Shown here: one piece after another, positions 34,635 through 42,632 of the stretch
Layout: the number at the start of each line of letters is the position of its first letter
Position numbering within the stretch: position 1 is the stretch's first letter
Assembly: GCF_008704535.1 (NCBI RefSeq)
Contig: NZ_CP023701.1
Span: forward strand, 868,001-932,000
From: Streptomyces subrutilus
GTDB taxonomy: Bacteria > Actinomycetota > Actinomycetes > Streptomycetales > Streptomycetaceae
Direction of reading: 5' to 3'
DNA: 64,000 nt
Position numbers and translations under genes: made by a program
The notes under the pieces: generated by a model
What the model saw: the letters and a program-made list of their open reading frames with translations, nothing else
Database searches by the model: none
What the model was told of the DNA's origin: nothing

Positions 34635-36203
34635 TCACGGGACGGGAACGGTGTGCGGGGTGGGGCCGGTGGGGTACGGGGTGGGGCCGGTGGGGTGCGG
34701 GGTGCGGCCGCGTACCCCGAGGGCGGCGAGCCGGGTCCGGTGGTGGCCGAGCCGGTGCAGGAAGCCGGGCCAGTCGCGGTGCGCCGACCAGGCGGTCTCG
34801 GCGAGGGCGCAGAGCCGGGGGAAGGCCAGGTAGTCGAGCTGCTCGGGCGTGCGCGCGTACTCGGTCCACAGCTGGGCCTGCGTGCCCAGGACGCGCCGGG
34901 CCGCCTCGGGCTCCCAGTGCGCGGGGGCGGGATCGTTGTCGTAGACCCCGCGCAGGTCGAGCACGCCGCCGTCCTGGCCGCGGGGCTCACCGGGGTCGGC
35001 GGACTGCGGGTAGTCCAGGTAGGTCGAGCGGAACGGCGCCATGACCACGTCGTGGCCGCGCAGCGCGGCGCGGCGGCCGTGCTCGGCGTCGCGCCAGGTC
35101 AGGATCGTGAAGTCGGAGGGCAGTTCGGTGCCGGTCTCGGTCCAGCCGAGCGGGCGGCGGCCGAGCGAGGTGAGGTGGGCGGCGACGGTCCGCATGAACC
35201 AGCCGTGCAGCTCGCCCGGACCGGCCAGCCCCTCGGCGGCGGCCCGGGCGCGCGCCGCCCCGGAGGCCTCCCACTCGGTGCGGGGGCATTCGTCGCCGCC
35301 GATGTGCACGTACGGAGAGGGGAAGACCTCGCTCACCTCGTCCAGCACGGTGCGGCAGAAGTCGAACACCTCGTCGTGGACGCCGAGGATGTTCTCGCAG
35401 ACGCCCCAGCGCGTCCAGGTCTCCAGCCGGGTGCCGGGGCGGTTGCCGAGGTGCGGGTAGGCGGCGAGGGCGGCCCGGGTGTGCCCGGGCATCTCGATCT
35501 CGGGGACGACGGAGACGCCCCGGCGCGCGGCGTACGCGACCAGGTCGACGAGTTCGGCCCTGCTGTACGCGCCCTCGTGCGGGATGCCGTCCCCGTCGCT
35601 CTCGCGGCGCCGGCCGCCGGTCTCGGTGAGCCGGGGGTAGGCGGCGACGGGCATCCGCCAGCCCTGGTCGTCGGTGAGGTGGAGGTGCAGCACGTTCAGC
35701 TTGTGCAGGGCCAGCAGGTCCACGAAGCGGCGTAGGTACGAGACGGGCTGGAAGTGGCGCGCGACGTCGAGCAGGGCTCCGCGCCACACGAACCGCGGCC
35801 GGTCGGTGATCCGCAGGCAGGGCAGGGTCCACCCGGTGCGCCGTTGCGGGGCGTCGGCGAGGGTCTCGGGGGGCAGCAGCTGGCGCAGGGTCTGCACGCC
35901 GAGCAGCAGGCCTGCGGGGCGCGCGGCGCGCAGGACGACGGCCTCCGGGGAGATGCCGAGGCCGTAGCCCTCCGCACCGAGGCCGCCGAGGGCCGGGTCG
36001 AGGAGGAGGACGATCCGGCCGTCGGACCGCGGCGGCAGCGGCAGTGCGGTGGCGGGGGCCAGGACCTCGCGGAGCAGGGCGGCGGCGTCCTCGGTGCCCG
36101 GACCGGCGCGCAGGGCGGTGTGGGCGTCGAGGGTGAAGTGACCGGGGTGGAGGGTGAGGGAGTCGGGGCGGGGGACGAGCGAGATGTCGGGGCGGGGGAA
36201 CAT
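34635..36203 (-). CDS. Cytoplasmic beta-N-acetylhexosaminidase (GH20)
   Basis: The 522-residue enzyme has the GH20 N-terminal alpha/beta domain and a barrel with FVWRGALLDVARHFQPVSYL (about 138), LHLHLTDDQGWR, VPEIEMPGHT and the catalytic pair Asp304-Glu305 in HIGGDECPRTEW. It releases GlcNAc from chitobiose-like ends. No signal peptide is visible (MFPRPDISLVPRPDSL), so it probably acts on imported oligosaccharides. The C-terminus ends in a short repeat (TGPTPYPTGPTPH). ATG 36203 is the start. It is followed by the GH16 gene and divergent from the GntR regulator. Confidence 0.92.
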   Translation of the reverse strand: MFPRPDISLVPRPDSLTLHPGHFTLDAHTALRAGPGTEDAAALLREVLAPATALPLPPRSDGRIVLLLDPALGGLGAEGYGLGISPEAVVLRAARPAGLLLGVQTLRQLLPPETLADAPQRRTGWTLPCLRITDRPRFVWRGALLDVARHFQPVSYLRRFVDLLALHKLNVLHLHLTDDQGWRMPVAAYPRLTETGGRRRESDGDGIPHEGAYSRAELVDLVAYAARRGVSVVPEIEMPGHTRAALAAYPHLGNRPGTRLETWTRWGVCENILGVHDEVFDFCRTVLDEVSEVFPSPYVHIGGDECPRTEWEASGAARARAAAEGLAGPGELHGWFMRTVAAHLTSLGRRPLGWTETGTELPSDFTILTWRDAEHGRRAALRGHDVVMAPFRSTYLDYPQSADPGEPRGQDGGVLDLRGVYDNDPAPAHWEPEAARRVLGTQAQLWTEYARTPEQLDYLAFPRLCALAETAWSAHRDWPGFLHRLGHHRTRLAALGVRGRTPHPTGPTPYPTGPTPHTVPVP

Positions 36204-36354
36204 GCGCGGTGGGTTCCTCACCTGGTCGGGATTGCTGGGGAGCGGCGGGGCGCGGGTGGGCGGTGGTGGCGGGGCTCGGTTGGCCGACGGGCTGCCGACG
36301 GCCCGCTCACGGCCTGCCGTCGGCTGAGGCGCCGCCCGCGACCACCGCCCGGAC

Positions 36355-36378
36355 CTGACCAATTGGCAAGGTGGCCAA
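36355..36378. promoter_or_regulatory. Operator candidate upstream of the GH20-GH16 operon
   Basis: TTGGC-N6-GCCAA (36363-36378) is an inverted repeat; the palindrome CCAATTGG (36359-36366) overlaps it and TGACCA (36355-36360) flanks it. The spacer between the GntR gene and GH20 is the place expected for a GntR/HutC-type operator. Confidence 0.55.
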
Positions 36379-36487
36379 CCGGGTGGCTAGAAGGTGGCAT
36401 GACCCGGTCACCGCGTCAACCCTCCCCGCACCAAGGATCATTGAACCGGCCCTCGCGAGACCAACACCCCAAATGGTTAGATGCACA

Positions 36488-36510
36488 TGACCAGTTGGAC
36501 AGCTGACCAG
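36488..36510. promoter_or_regulatory. TGACCAG direct repeats before the GntR gene
   Basis: TGACCAG occurs at 36488-36494 and 36504-36510 (16-bp period), 18 bp before the GntR start. A related TGACCA lies at 36355. This could be an autoregulatory site. Confidence 0.5.
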
Positions 36511-36528
36511 AGGTGAGGGAGGCGAGCC

Positions 36529-37410
36529 GTGGCACACGACTCCTCGGAAGCGGCTCCGTCGGCGCATCCCGGACCGCCACCGGGGACAGCCCCCGGATCG
36601 GTCCTCAAGCGGGAGCGCGTCCGCGAGCACCTGCTGGGCCTGATCGACGTCCGCCGTCCCGGGGACGCGATCCCCTCCGAGCGCACCCTGTGCGCCGCCC
36701 TGGAGGTCTCCCGGCCCACGCTGCGCGCCGCCGTGGACGAGCTGGTCGCCACCGGGGTCCTGGTGCGCGAGCACGGCCGCGGCATGTTCGTGGCACCGGC
36801 CAAGATCACCCAGGAACTCTCGGCCGACGAGGCGCCGTTCGCCGTCCGGCAGGCCTCGGGCCACTGGTCCAGCAGGGTCCTGGAGCACTCCACCGCCCCG
36901 GCGGGCGCCCGCATCGGCCGCCGCCTGCGGATCTCCCCGGGGGCACGGCTGCTCTACATCGCCCGGCTCCGGCTGGTGGACGGGGCGCCGATGGCCATCG
37001 AGCACCTGCACATCCCGGCGGACCTGATACCGGCGCTCACCCCGGCCGAGCTGGAGGCGGGCGACCTCTACGAGCACCTGCGCGACCACCACGGCGTCCA
37101 CGTCCACGAGGCGCAGCAGTCGATCGAACCGACCGTGGTCAACGAGGCCGAGGCCGACCTGCTGGACGTGCCGCTGCTCTCCCCCGCCCTCCTCATCGAG
37201 CGGCTCACGACGGATTCGACGGGCCGTCCGGTGGAGTACGTGCACTCGGTGTACCGGGGCGACCGCTACCGCATCGTCTCCCGCCTCGCCCTCGGAGCCA
37301 CCCCGGGCACCGGCCGCCCCGGCCACCACCCCGGCATCCCGCCGGGCGACCTGGGCCGGCGCGGCATCATCACGTCGACCACCCGGGGCGACATCCACAC
37401 GCGCACCTGA
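36529..37410 (+). CDS. GntR/HutC-family regulator with UTRA domain
   Basis: The 293-residue protein starts at GTG 36529 after GAGGGAGGCGAG. An N-terminal winged helix-turn-helix (GDAIPSERTLCAALEVSRPT, then LRAAVDELVATGVLVREHGRG, about 45-82) is followed by a UTRA ligand domain (RRLRISPGARLLYIARLRLV to YRIVSRLALG). UTRA regulators of this type sense sugar phosphates such as GlcN-6-P or GlcNAc-6-P. Divergence from the GH20-GH16 operon makes it the likely local repressor. It is not DasR by context, since the dasABC transporter is absent. Confidence 0.92.
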   Translation: MAHDSSEAAPSAHPGPPPGTAPGSVLKRERVREHLLGLIDVRRPGDAIPSERTLCAALEVSRPTLRAAVDELVATGVLVREHGRGMFVAPAKITQELSADEAPFAVRQASGHWSSRVLEHSTAPAGARIGRRLRISPGARLLYIARLRLVDGAPMAIEHLHIPADLIPALTPAELEAGDLYEHLRDHHGVHVHEAQQSIEPTVVNEAEADLLDVPLLSPALLIERLTTDSTGRPVEYVHSVYRGDRYRIVSRLALGATPGTGRPGHHPGIPPGDLGRRGIITSTTRGDIHTRT

Positions 37411-37774
37411 CGCGTCCGCGGGAGCGGCGCAGAGAACTGGACGAGGAACGCCGCGGCGGCGACCGCCCACCAATCCCACGTGAATCCGGGTCGAAGGTGC
37501 CGCAGGATCGTCGCCATGCCGCCACCGTATCCGGACCGGCACCGGCACGATGTGTCGGCGATCCTCGGCGAACGGCGTGGATGGGCGGGGCCGTCCGGGC
37601 CGACGCGAGCGGGGCGTGCCGGGGACGGGCCCGGGCGTACCCGACGGCTTCGGGGCGGTCCCCGGCTCCGAGCGGGTGACGGGGCGTGGAATGCGCGGCC
37701 CGGGAACCGCACCGTGGGGCCGTCCGGGGGCCACACTGCCCGGGTCCGCCACCGCCCCGCATCCCGGAGCCACC
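37411..37774. other. Spacer with no supported gene
   Basis: About 360 bp after the GntR gene. A short leftward frame (MATILRHLRPGFTWDWWAVA...) looks membrane-like but runs into the GntR gene and lacks a ribosome site. Nothing else was seen. Confidence 0.4.
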
Positions 37775-38128
37775 ATGACCCAGTCCCCCGCCTGTCCGAC
37801 CGGATCCGACGCCTTCCTGGCCGTCTGCGGTCATACCCACCTGTTCCCGGGTGCTCGCTGCCGCCTCCGGGGTCTGCCCGATCCCCACGCCTTCGCACGG
37901 GCCCCTCGCCCGGTCGAGCTGGAGCTGCGGTTCTCGGACGACGTGGTTGCCGAGGCGCGGTTGCGCACCGAGGACCGGACCGGGGCCGTCCTCGCCGTCC
38001 CCGCCTACACCACCGGCGCCGGGACCTCGATCGGCTCCCGCACCTGGCTGGTGCGGGAGTTCGCCCGGACGGGAGACGAGGTCGAGCTGACGATCGGCGG
38101 CCACGCCGGGGGCGGGTCGGCACCGTAG
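37775..38128 (+). CDS. Small beta-rich protein, unknown
   Basis: A 117-residue frame from ATG 37775. It begins TQSPACPTGSDAFLAVCGHT, and the rest alternates strand-like hydrophobic stretches (RPVELELRFSDDVVAEARLR, GAVLAVPAYTTGAG, EVELTIGGHAGGGS). Two Cys occur near the N-terminus, with no signal peptide. I recognise no family. It converges on nadE with a gap of 55 bp. Confidence 0.6.
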   Translation: MTQSPACPTGSDAFLAVCGHTHLFPGARCRLRGLPDPHAFARAPRPVELELRFSDDVVAEARLRTEDRTGAVLAVPAYTTGAGTSIGSRTWLVREFARTGDEVELTIGGHAGGGSAP

Positions 38129-38183
38129 CGCGGGTCCCCGGCGGTGGCGGGGCGGCCGTTGCCCCCGGCGGGCCGCGGTCGCG

Positions 38184-39014
38184 CTACGGCGCGATCGGCA
38201 GGCTGCGCTTGTGGTCCGTCAGGCGGTAGCGGCGGACGATCGTCTCGAAGGCGCGCTCGTCCACCGGCTTGCCCTCCAGGAAGTCGTCGATGTCGTCGTA
38301 CGTGACGCCCAGGGCGTCCTCGTCGGCCTTGCCCGGGGCCAGGGTCTCCAGGTCCGCCGTCGGCGTCTTCCAGACCAGCTCCGCGGGGGCGCCCAGGGCG
38401 TCGGCGACCGCGCGGACCCGGCGCTTGGTCAGACCGGTCAGGGGGACGAGGTCGGCCGCGCCGTCGCCGAACTTCGTGAAGAAGCCCGAGACCGCCTCCG
38501 CCGCGTGGTCGGTGCCGACGACGAGGCCGTCGTGGGCGCCGGCCACCGCGTACTGGGCGATCATCCGCTGCCGGGCCTTGATGTTGCCGTGGACGAAGTC
38601 CTGGTGGCCGGCGTCCCGGAAGGCGGTGCCGCCCGCGAGGGAGGCGTCCAGCGCGGCGTCGCTCGCGGGCTTGACGTCCACCGTCAGCACCCGGTCCGCG
38701 TCGATGAAGCCGAGCGCGAGCTGGGCGTCGTGCTCGTCGGCCTGGACGCCGTACGGCAGCCGCATCGCGTAGAACGTCGCCTCGTGGCCGGCCGCCCGGA
38801 CCCGCTCCACGGCGAGCTGGCAGAGCCGCCCGGCCGTGGTGGAGTCCACCCCGCCGCTGATGCCGAGCACCAGGGAGCGCAGCCCGGTGGAGGTGAGGCG
38901 CTCGGCCAGGAAGGCCACCCGGCGCTCGATCTCCCGGTGCGCGTCGAAGGTCTCCGCCACCTGGAGTTCCCGGGCGATCTCCTGCTGCAGAACGGTGGAC
39001 GCCGGCCGGCTCAC
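38184..39014 (-). CDS. nadE: NH3-dependent NAD+ synthetase
   Basis: The 276-residue amidotransferase-type ligase converts deamido-NAD to NAD using ATP and ammonia. The PP-loop SGGVDS is at 53-58 (LVLGISGGVDSTTAGRL). Other landmarks are MRLPYGVQADEHDAQLAL, HGNIKARQRM, GTDHAAEAVSGFFTKFGDG and the C-terminal RYRLTDHKRSLPIAP. The length fits the short, glutaminase-lacking form of E. coli and Bacillus. GTG 39014 lies behind ACGAGGAG. It is monocistronic here. Confidence 0.97.
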   Translation of the reverse strand: MSRPASTVLQQEIARELQVAETFDAHREIERRVAFLAERLTSTGLRSLVLGISGGVDSTTAGRLCQLAVERVRAAGHEATFYAMRLPYGVQADEHDAQLALGFIDADRVLTVDVKPASDAALDASLAGGTAFRDAGHQDFVHGNIKARQRMIAQYAVAGAHDGLVVGTDHAAEAVSGFFTKFGDGAADLVPLTGLTKRRVRAVADALGAPAELVWKTPTADLETLAPGKADEDALGVTYDDIDDFLEGKPVDERAFETIVRRYRLTDHKRSLPIAP

Positions 39015-39081
39015 GGCTGCTCCTCGTGGTCGATGGTGGTTCGTCGTGCGGGGTGCGCCGTACGGCGCCGCGCTGCCGACC

Positions 39082-40545
39082 CTAACCGACGCCGCCCGTG
39101 CGCCGGCCTCCCCGGTGACCGCGGCCCCGGCCTGGGCCCGTACCCGAGCCCAGGCCCACCCCCACCAGCAGGGCCGCCGCGATCACCACGGCCGCGTCGA
39201 TCGCCAGGACCGTCCGCACGCCCTCGAAGAGCGGGACCCGGGTGGTGGCCAGCACCCCGAGCAGCGGGATGCCGATGGTGATGCCGACCTGCTGGGTGGT
39301 GGTGATCAGGCCGGTGGCCAGGCCCTGTTCCGCGTCGGGCACTCCGCTCGTCACCGTCACCCCGTACGAGATGATCGCGCCGAGGTGGAACATGCTCGCC
39401 AGCGACACCGCGACCGTCACCAGCAGCGCGCCGGACTCGGAGCCGGCTCCGAGCAGCGCGGCGGTGAACACCCCCTGGCCCAGGAGCGAGACGGTCAGCG
39501 TGCGGCGGGCGCCGAAGCGGCCGATGATCCGGGGCGCGTACGAGCCGGCGACGGCGGAGGCCAGGCCCTGCACGCCGAAGACCAGGCCGGTCCGCAGCGA
39601 GGACAGCCCCAGGGTCTCCTGGAGGTAGAGGGTCAGGACGAAGGCGGTCGTGGACATCATCGAGAAGGTGACCAGTCCCCCGAGGTTGCCCCAGGCGACC
39701 GTGGGCCGCTTCAGCATCGGCAGCGACACCAGCGGGGCCGGGGAGCGCGACTCGACCACGGCGAAGGCGGCCAGGAGCAGCAGGCCGGCGGCGAGCGTCC
39801 CGAGGACGTCGGCGCCACCGAAGCCGCGCTGGGCGGCCGTGGACAGGGCGTAGATCAGCGCGAGCAGACCGCCGGTGACGGTGACGGCGCCGGGTACGTC
39901 CGGACGGGGCCGCTCCGGGGTGCGCGATTCGGGCAGCAGTCCGGGGGCGAAGGCGAGCACGAGCGCGGCGGCGACCGCGAGCAGGGCCATGGTGGAGCGC
40001 CAGCCGAGGCTGTCGGTCATGGCCCCGCCGAGCAGCATGCCGACGGTGAAGCCGAGGGAGAGCAGGGTGCCGGAGATGCCCAGCGCCCTGGCCCGCAGCG
40101 GCCCCTCCGGGAAGGTGGTGGTCAGCAGGGACATCCCGGTCGGCACGATGACGGCCGCGCCCATGCCCTGCAGGGCGCGGCCGGCCAGGAAGGAGGCCGG
40201 GTTCCAGGCGAGGGTGGCCAGGAGGGAGGCGGCGCCGAAGACGGCGAGGCCGGTCAGGAACAGCCGTCTGCGGCCGTAGAGGTCGGCGATCCGGCCGAAG
40301 AGGAGCAGGAAGCCGCCGGAGGGCAGGGCGAAGGCGGTGACGGCCCACTGGAGGGCGGACGGGCTGAAGCCGAGGTCCCTGCCGAGCGCGGGCAGCGCCA
40401 CGTTGAGTACGGAGAAGTCGAGCGCCACCATGAACTGGGCGGCGCAGAGCACGAGGAGGACCAGTCCGGCCCGGCCCCCGAGCCGGTCCGTCCCGGGGGC
40501 GGCCGCGGCCTCGGCGGGGGGTGTCTTCTGTGTGTCGATCGGCAT
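39082..40545 (-). CDS. MFS transporter (DHA2, 14 TM)
   Basis: The 487-residue drug:H+ antiporter-type protein has about fourteen hydrophobic helices. Motif D1-like AALDFSVLNVALP appears as ALDFSVLNVALPALGRDLG in TM1, and motif A is GRIADLYGRRRLFLTG between TM2 and TM3. It also has RALQGMGAAVIVPTGMSLL, typical of the family. It ends in a Gly/Arg-rich tail. An XRE regulator is divergent from it with an 89-bp gap, a common drug-export module. The substrate is unknown. Confidence 0.93.
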   Translation of the reverse strand: MPIDTQKTPPAEAAAAPGTDRLGGRAGLVLLVLCAAQFMVALDFSVLNVALPALGRDLGFSPSALQWAVTAFALPSGGFLLLFGRIADLYGRRRLFLTGLAVFGAASLLATLAWNPASFLAGRALQGMGAAVIVPTGMSLLTTTFPEGPLRARALGISGTLLSLGFTVGMLLGGAMTDSLGWRSTMALLAVAAALVLAFAPGLLPESRTPERPRPDVPGAVTVTGGLLALIYALSTAAQRGFGGADVLGTLAAGLLLLAAFAVVESRSPAPLVSLPMLKRPTVAWGNLGGLVTFSMMSTTAFVLTLYLQETLGLSSLRTGLVFGVQGLASAVAGSYAPRIIGRFGARRTLTVSLLGQGVFTAALLGAGSESGALLVTVAVSLASMFHLGAIISYGVTVTSGVPDAEQGLATGLITTTQQVGITIGIPLLGVLATTRVPLFEGVRTVLAIDAAVVIAAALLVGVGLGSGTGPGRGRGHRGGRRTGGVG

Positions 40546-40634
40546 GGGCCCACCCTCGTGGCCGGGGAACGGCCGTGGAGAGAGGGAACTTATCCTGTTG
40601 GCGGCACCACCAGGCTGCCGTCAGGGGGACTTCC

Positions 40635-41507
40635 GTGGCCGTACCGATCGACCAGCACCGCCGCTCCGAGCTGCGCCGCTTTCTGATGAGCCGGCGCGCC
40701 CGGATCACTCCGGCGGCGGCCGGCCTGCCGGACGGCGGGGCCCGGCGGCGCACGCCCGGGCTGCGGCGGGAGGAGGTGGCCGTGCTGGCCGGGGTGGGGG
40801 CGTCCTGGTACCAGTGGCTGGAGCAGGGGCGCGACATCACGGTGTCGGCCCAGGTCCTGGACTCGGTGGGACGGGTGCTCCGGCTGACGAGTGCCGAGCG
40901 CAGGCACCTGTACGTGCTCGCGGGGCTCAATCCGCCCGCGCTGGAGGTCGAGCCGCGCGACCGGGGCATGTGCCACGGCCTGAAGCGGCTGATCGACGCG
41001 TGGATGCCGTTCCCGGCGCACATCATGGACGTGTACTGGAACACGGTGATGTACAACGAGGCGGCCGCGCTGGCGCTCGGCATGGGTCCGGACACCGAGC
41101 AGAACTCCCTGATCTCCTTCTTCACCGACCCCGTCTACCGGGTGTGCGCGGCGCGTTGGGAGGAGGTCGCCCTGGAGATCGTGGCGCAGTTCCGGGCGGC
41201 GTGCTCGGACCATCCCGGGGACGAGGGCTTCCAGGCCGTGGTGGAGGAGGCGCGGGAGGCGAGCGCGGAGTTCGCCGCGCTGTGGGAGCGACGGGACATC
41301 CGTCCGGGCGGGCAGTTGCAGAAGCACCTGGAGCATCCGGTCGTGGGGGTGCTGCACCTGGAGTCGACGCAGTTGCGCGTGCCGGCCCGCCCCGACCTGT
41401 CGATCGTGCTCCACACGCCGCTGCCGGGTGCGGACACCGCCGCGAAGCTGGAGTGGCTGGTGTCGCCGGAGGGGCGGCGCGGGCTGATGTACCCCGTCGC
41501 GGGCTGA
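40635..41507 (+). CDS. XRE-family regulator with MmyB-type ligand domain
   Basis: The 290-residue protein starts at GTG 40635 behind AGGGGGAC. N-terminal helix-turn-helix: RRTPGLRREEVAVLAGVGAS, then WYQWLEQGRDITVS, a signature of the MmyB-like group. The C-terminal PAS-like domain (YWNTVMYNEAAALALGMGPD) is thought to bind a fatty-acid-like ligand. It is divergent from the MFS gene and probably regulates it. Confidence 0.92.
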   Translation: MAVPIDQHRRSELRRFLMSRRARITPAAAGLPDGGARRRTPGLRREEVAVLAGVGASWYQWLEQGRDITVSAQVLDSVGRVLRLTSAERRHLYVLAGLNPPALEVEPRDRGMCHGLKRLIDAWMPFPAHIMDVYWNTVMYNEAAALALGMGPDTEQNSLISFFTDPVYRVCAARWEEVALEIVAQFRAACSDHPGDEGFQAVVEEAREASAEFAALWERRDIRPGGQLQKHLEHPVVGVLHLESTQLRVPARPDLSIVLHTPLPGADTAAKLEWLVSPEGRRGLMYPVAG

Positions 41508-41530
41508 GCCGGCGGGGCGCGGACCGTCCG

Positions 41531-42475
41531 TCAGCGGCCCCGGGCGCCGAGGGTCCTGACCGCGTCGACCATGCGGTCCCAGAAGCGTGCCGCGTCCAGT
41601 GCGACGGCGACCCGGGCGTTGACCGGGCGGTCGAGGTAGCCGTGGAGGTCCACGACGGTGGCGCCGCGGGTGTACCGGCCGTGGAGTTCCACCGCGACGT
41701 TCGCGTCGACGCAGCGCACCAGGTCCGGGTCGATCACCCGGGCGACCGCGACGGGATCGTGCAGCGGCGGGTGGGGCATGCCCCAGAGCCGGTGGTACGC
41801 CGAGCCGTAGAAGGCCAGCAGTTCGGCGCACACGTCGCCCAGCTCGGTGCCGAGGCCGGTGAACCGGGCGAGGACGTCGGGCGTGGCCAGGGCCTGGTGG
41901 GTGACGTTGAGCCCGCACATGGTCACCGGGACCCCGCTGCCGAAGACGATGTCCGCGGCCTCCGGGTCGGCGTGGATGTTGAACTCGGCGGCCGGGGTGC
42001 GGTTGCCCCGGTCGGTGGAGCCGCCCATCAGCACGATCTCGCGGATGCGGGCCGCGCTCTCGGGGTGGCGGGTCAGCAGCAGGGCGATGTTGGTCAGCGG
42101 GGCCGTGGGCACGAGCGTGACCGGCTCCGGATGGTCCCGCAGGATCCGGTGGAGGAGGTCCACGGCGTGCTCGGGCACGACGTCGACGGTGGGTTCGGCG
42201 AACCGCGGCCCGTCCAGGCCCGATGCGCCGTGTACGTCGGCGGCCACGCCCGGCGGCTGGAGCAGCGGCCGGGCGCACCCGGCGGCGACGGGCACGTCGG
42301 TGATCCCGGCGATGCCGCACACCCGGCGGGCGTTGAGCGTCGTCTTCTCCAGCGTCTGGTTGCCGGCGACCGTCGTGATGGCGAGCAGGTCCACCGCGGG
42401 GTCGGCCGCCGCCAGCATGATCGCGAGGGCGTCGTCGTGCCCCGGGTCGCAGTCGATGACGATCGGCACGGGCAC
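41531..42475 (-). CDS. Nucleoside hydrolase
   Basis: The 314-residue inosine-uridine-preferring-type enzyme has the calcium-binding signature IDCDPGHDDALAI at the N-terminus, TVAGNQTLEKTTLNARRV, and the NIHADPEAADIVF block with the conserved His/Asp pair. It splits ribonucleosides into base and ribose. GTG 42475 has GAGGAGG at 6 bp. It is convergent with the XRE gene and monocistronic, so a salvage role is likely. Confidence 0.93.
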   Translation of the reverse strand: MPVPIVIDCDPGHDDALAIMLAAADPAVDLLAITTVAGNQTLEKTTLNARRVCGIAGITDVPVAAGCARPLLQPPGVAADVHGASGLDGPRFAEPTVDVVPEHAVDLLHRILRDHPEPVTLVPTAPLTNIALLLTRHPESAARIREIVLMGGSTDRGNRTPAAEFNIHADPEAADIVFGSGVPVTMCGLNVTHQALATPDVLARFTGLGTELGDVCAELLAFYGSAYHRLWGMPHPPLHDPVAVARVIDPDLVRCVDANVAVELHGRYTRGATVVDLHGYLDRPVNARVAVALDAARFWDRMVDAVRTLGARGR

Positions 42476-42632
42476 GGCGGTCCTCCTCGGCGGGGTACGG
42501 GCGGGCCCAGTCTGCCGCCGGTGGGCGGCCCGCCCGGGGAGGAGGCCCTCGCCGACCCCGTACCGGCCGCCGAATTGGCCGGATCTCACCCCGACGGCCG
42601 CGCCGGTCGGCCGACGTGCGCCCCGTGCCGGA

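Noticed and set aside
37266..37517. Leftward membrane-like frame after the GntR gene
   Set aside because: It overlaps the GntR 3' end by about 145 bp, has no ribosome site, and turns low-complexity.
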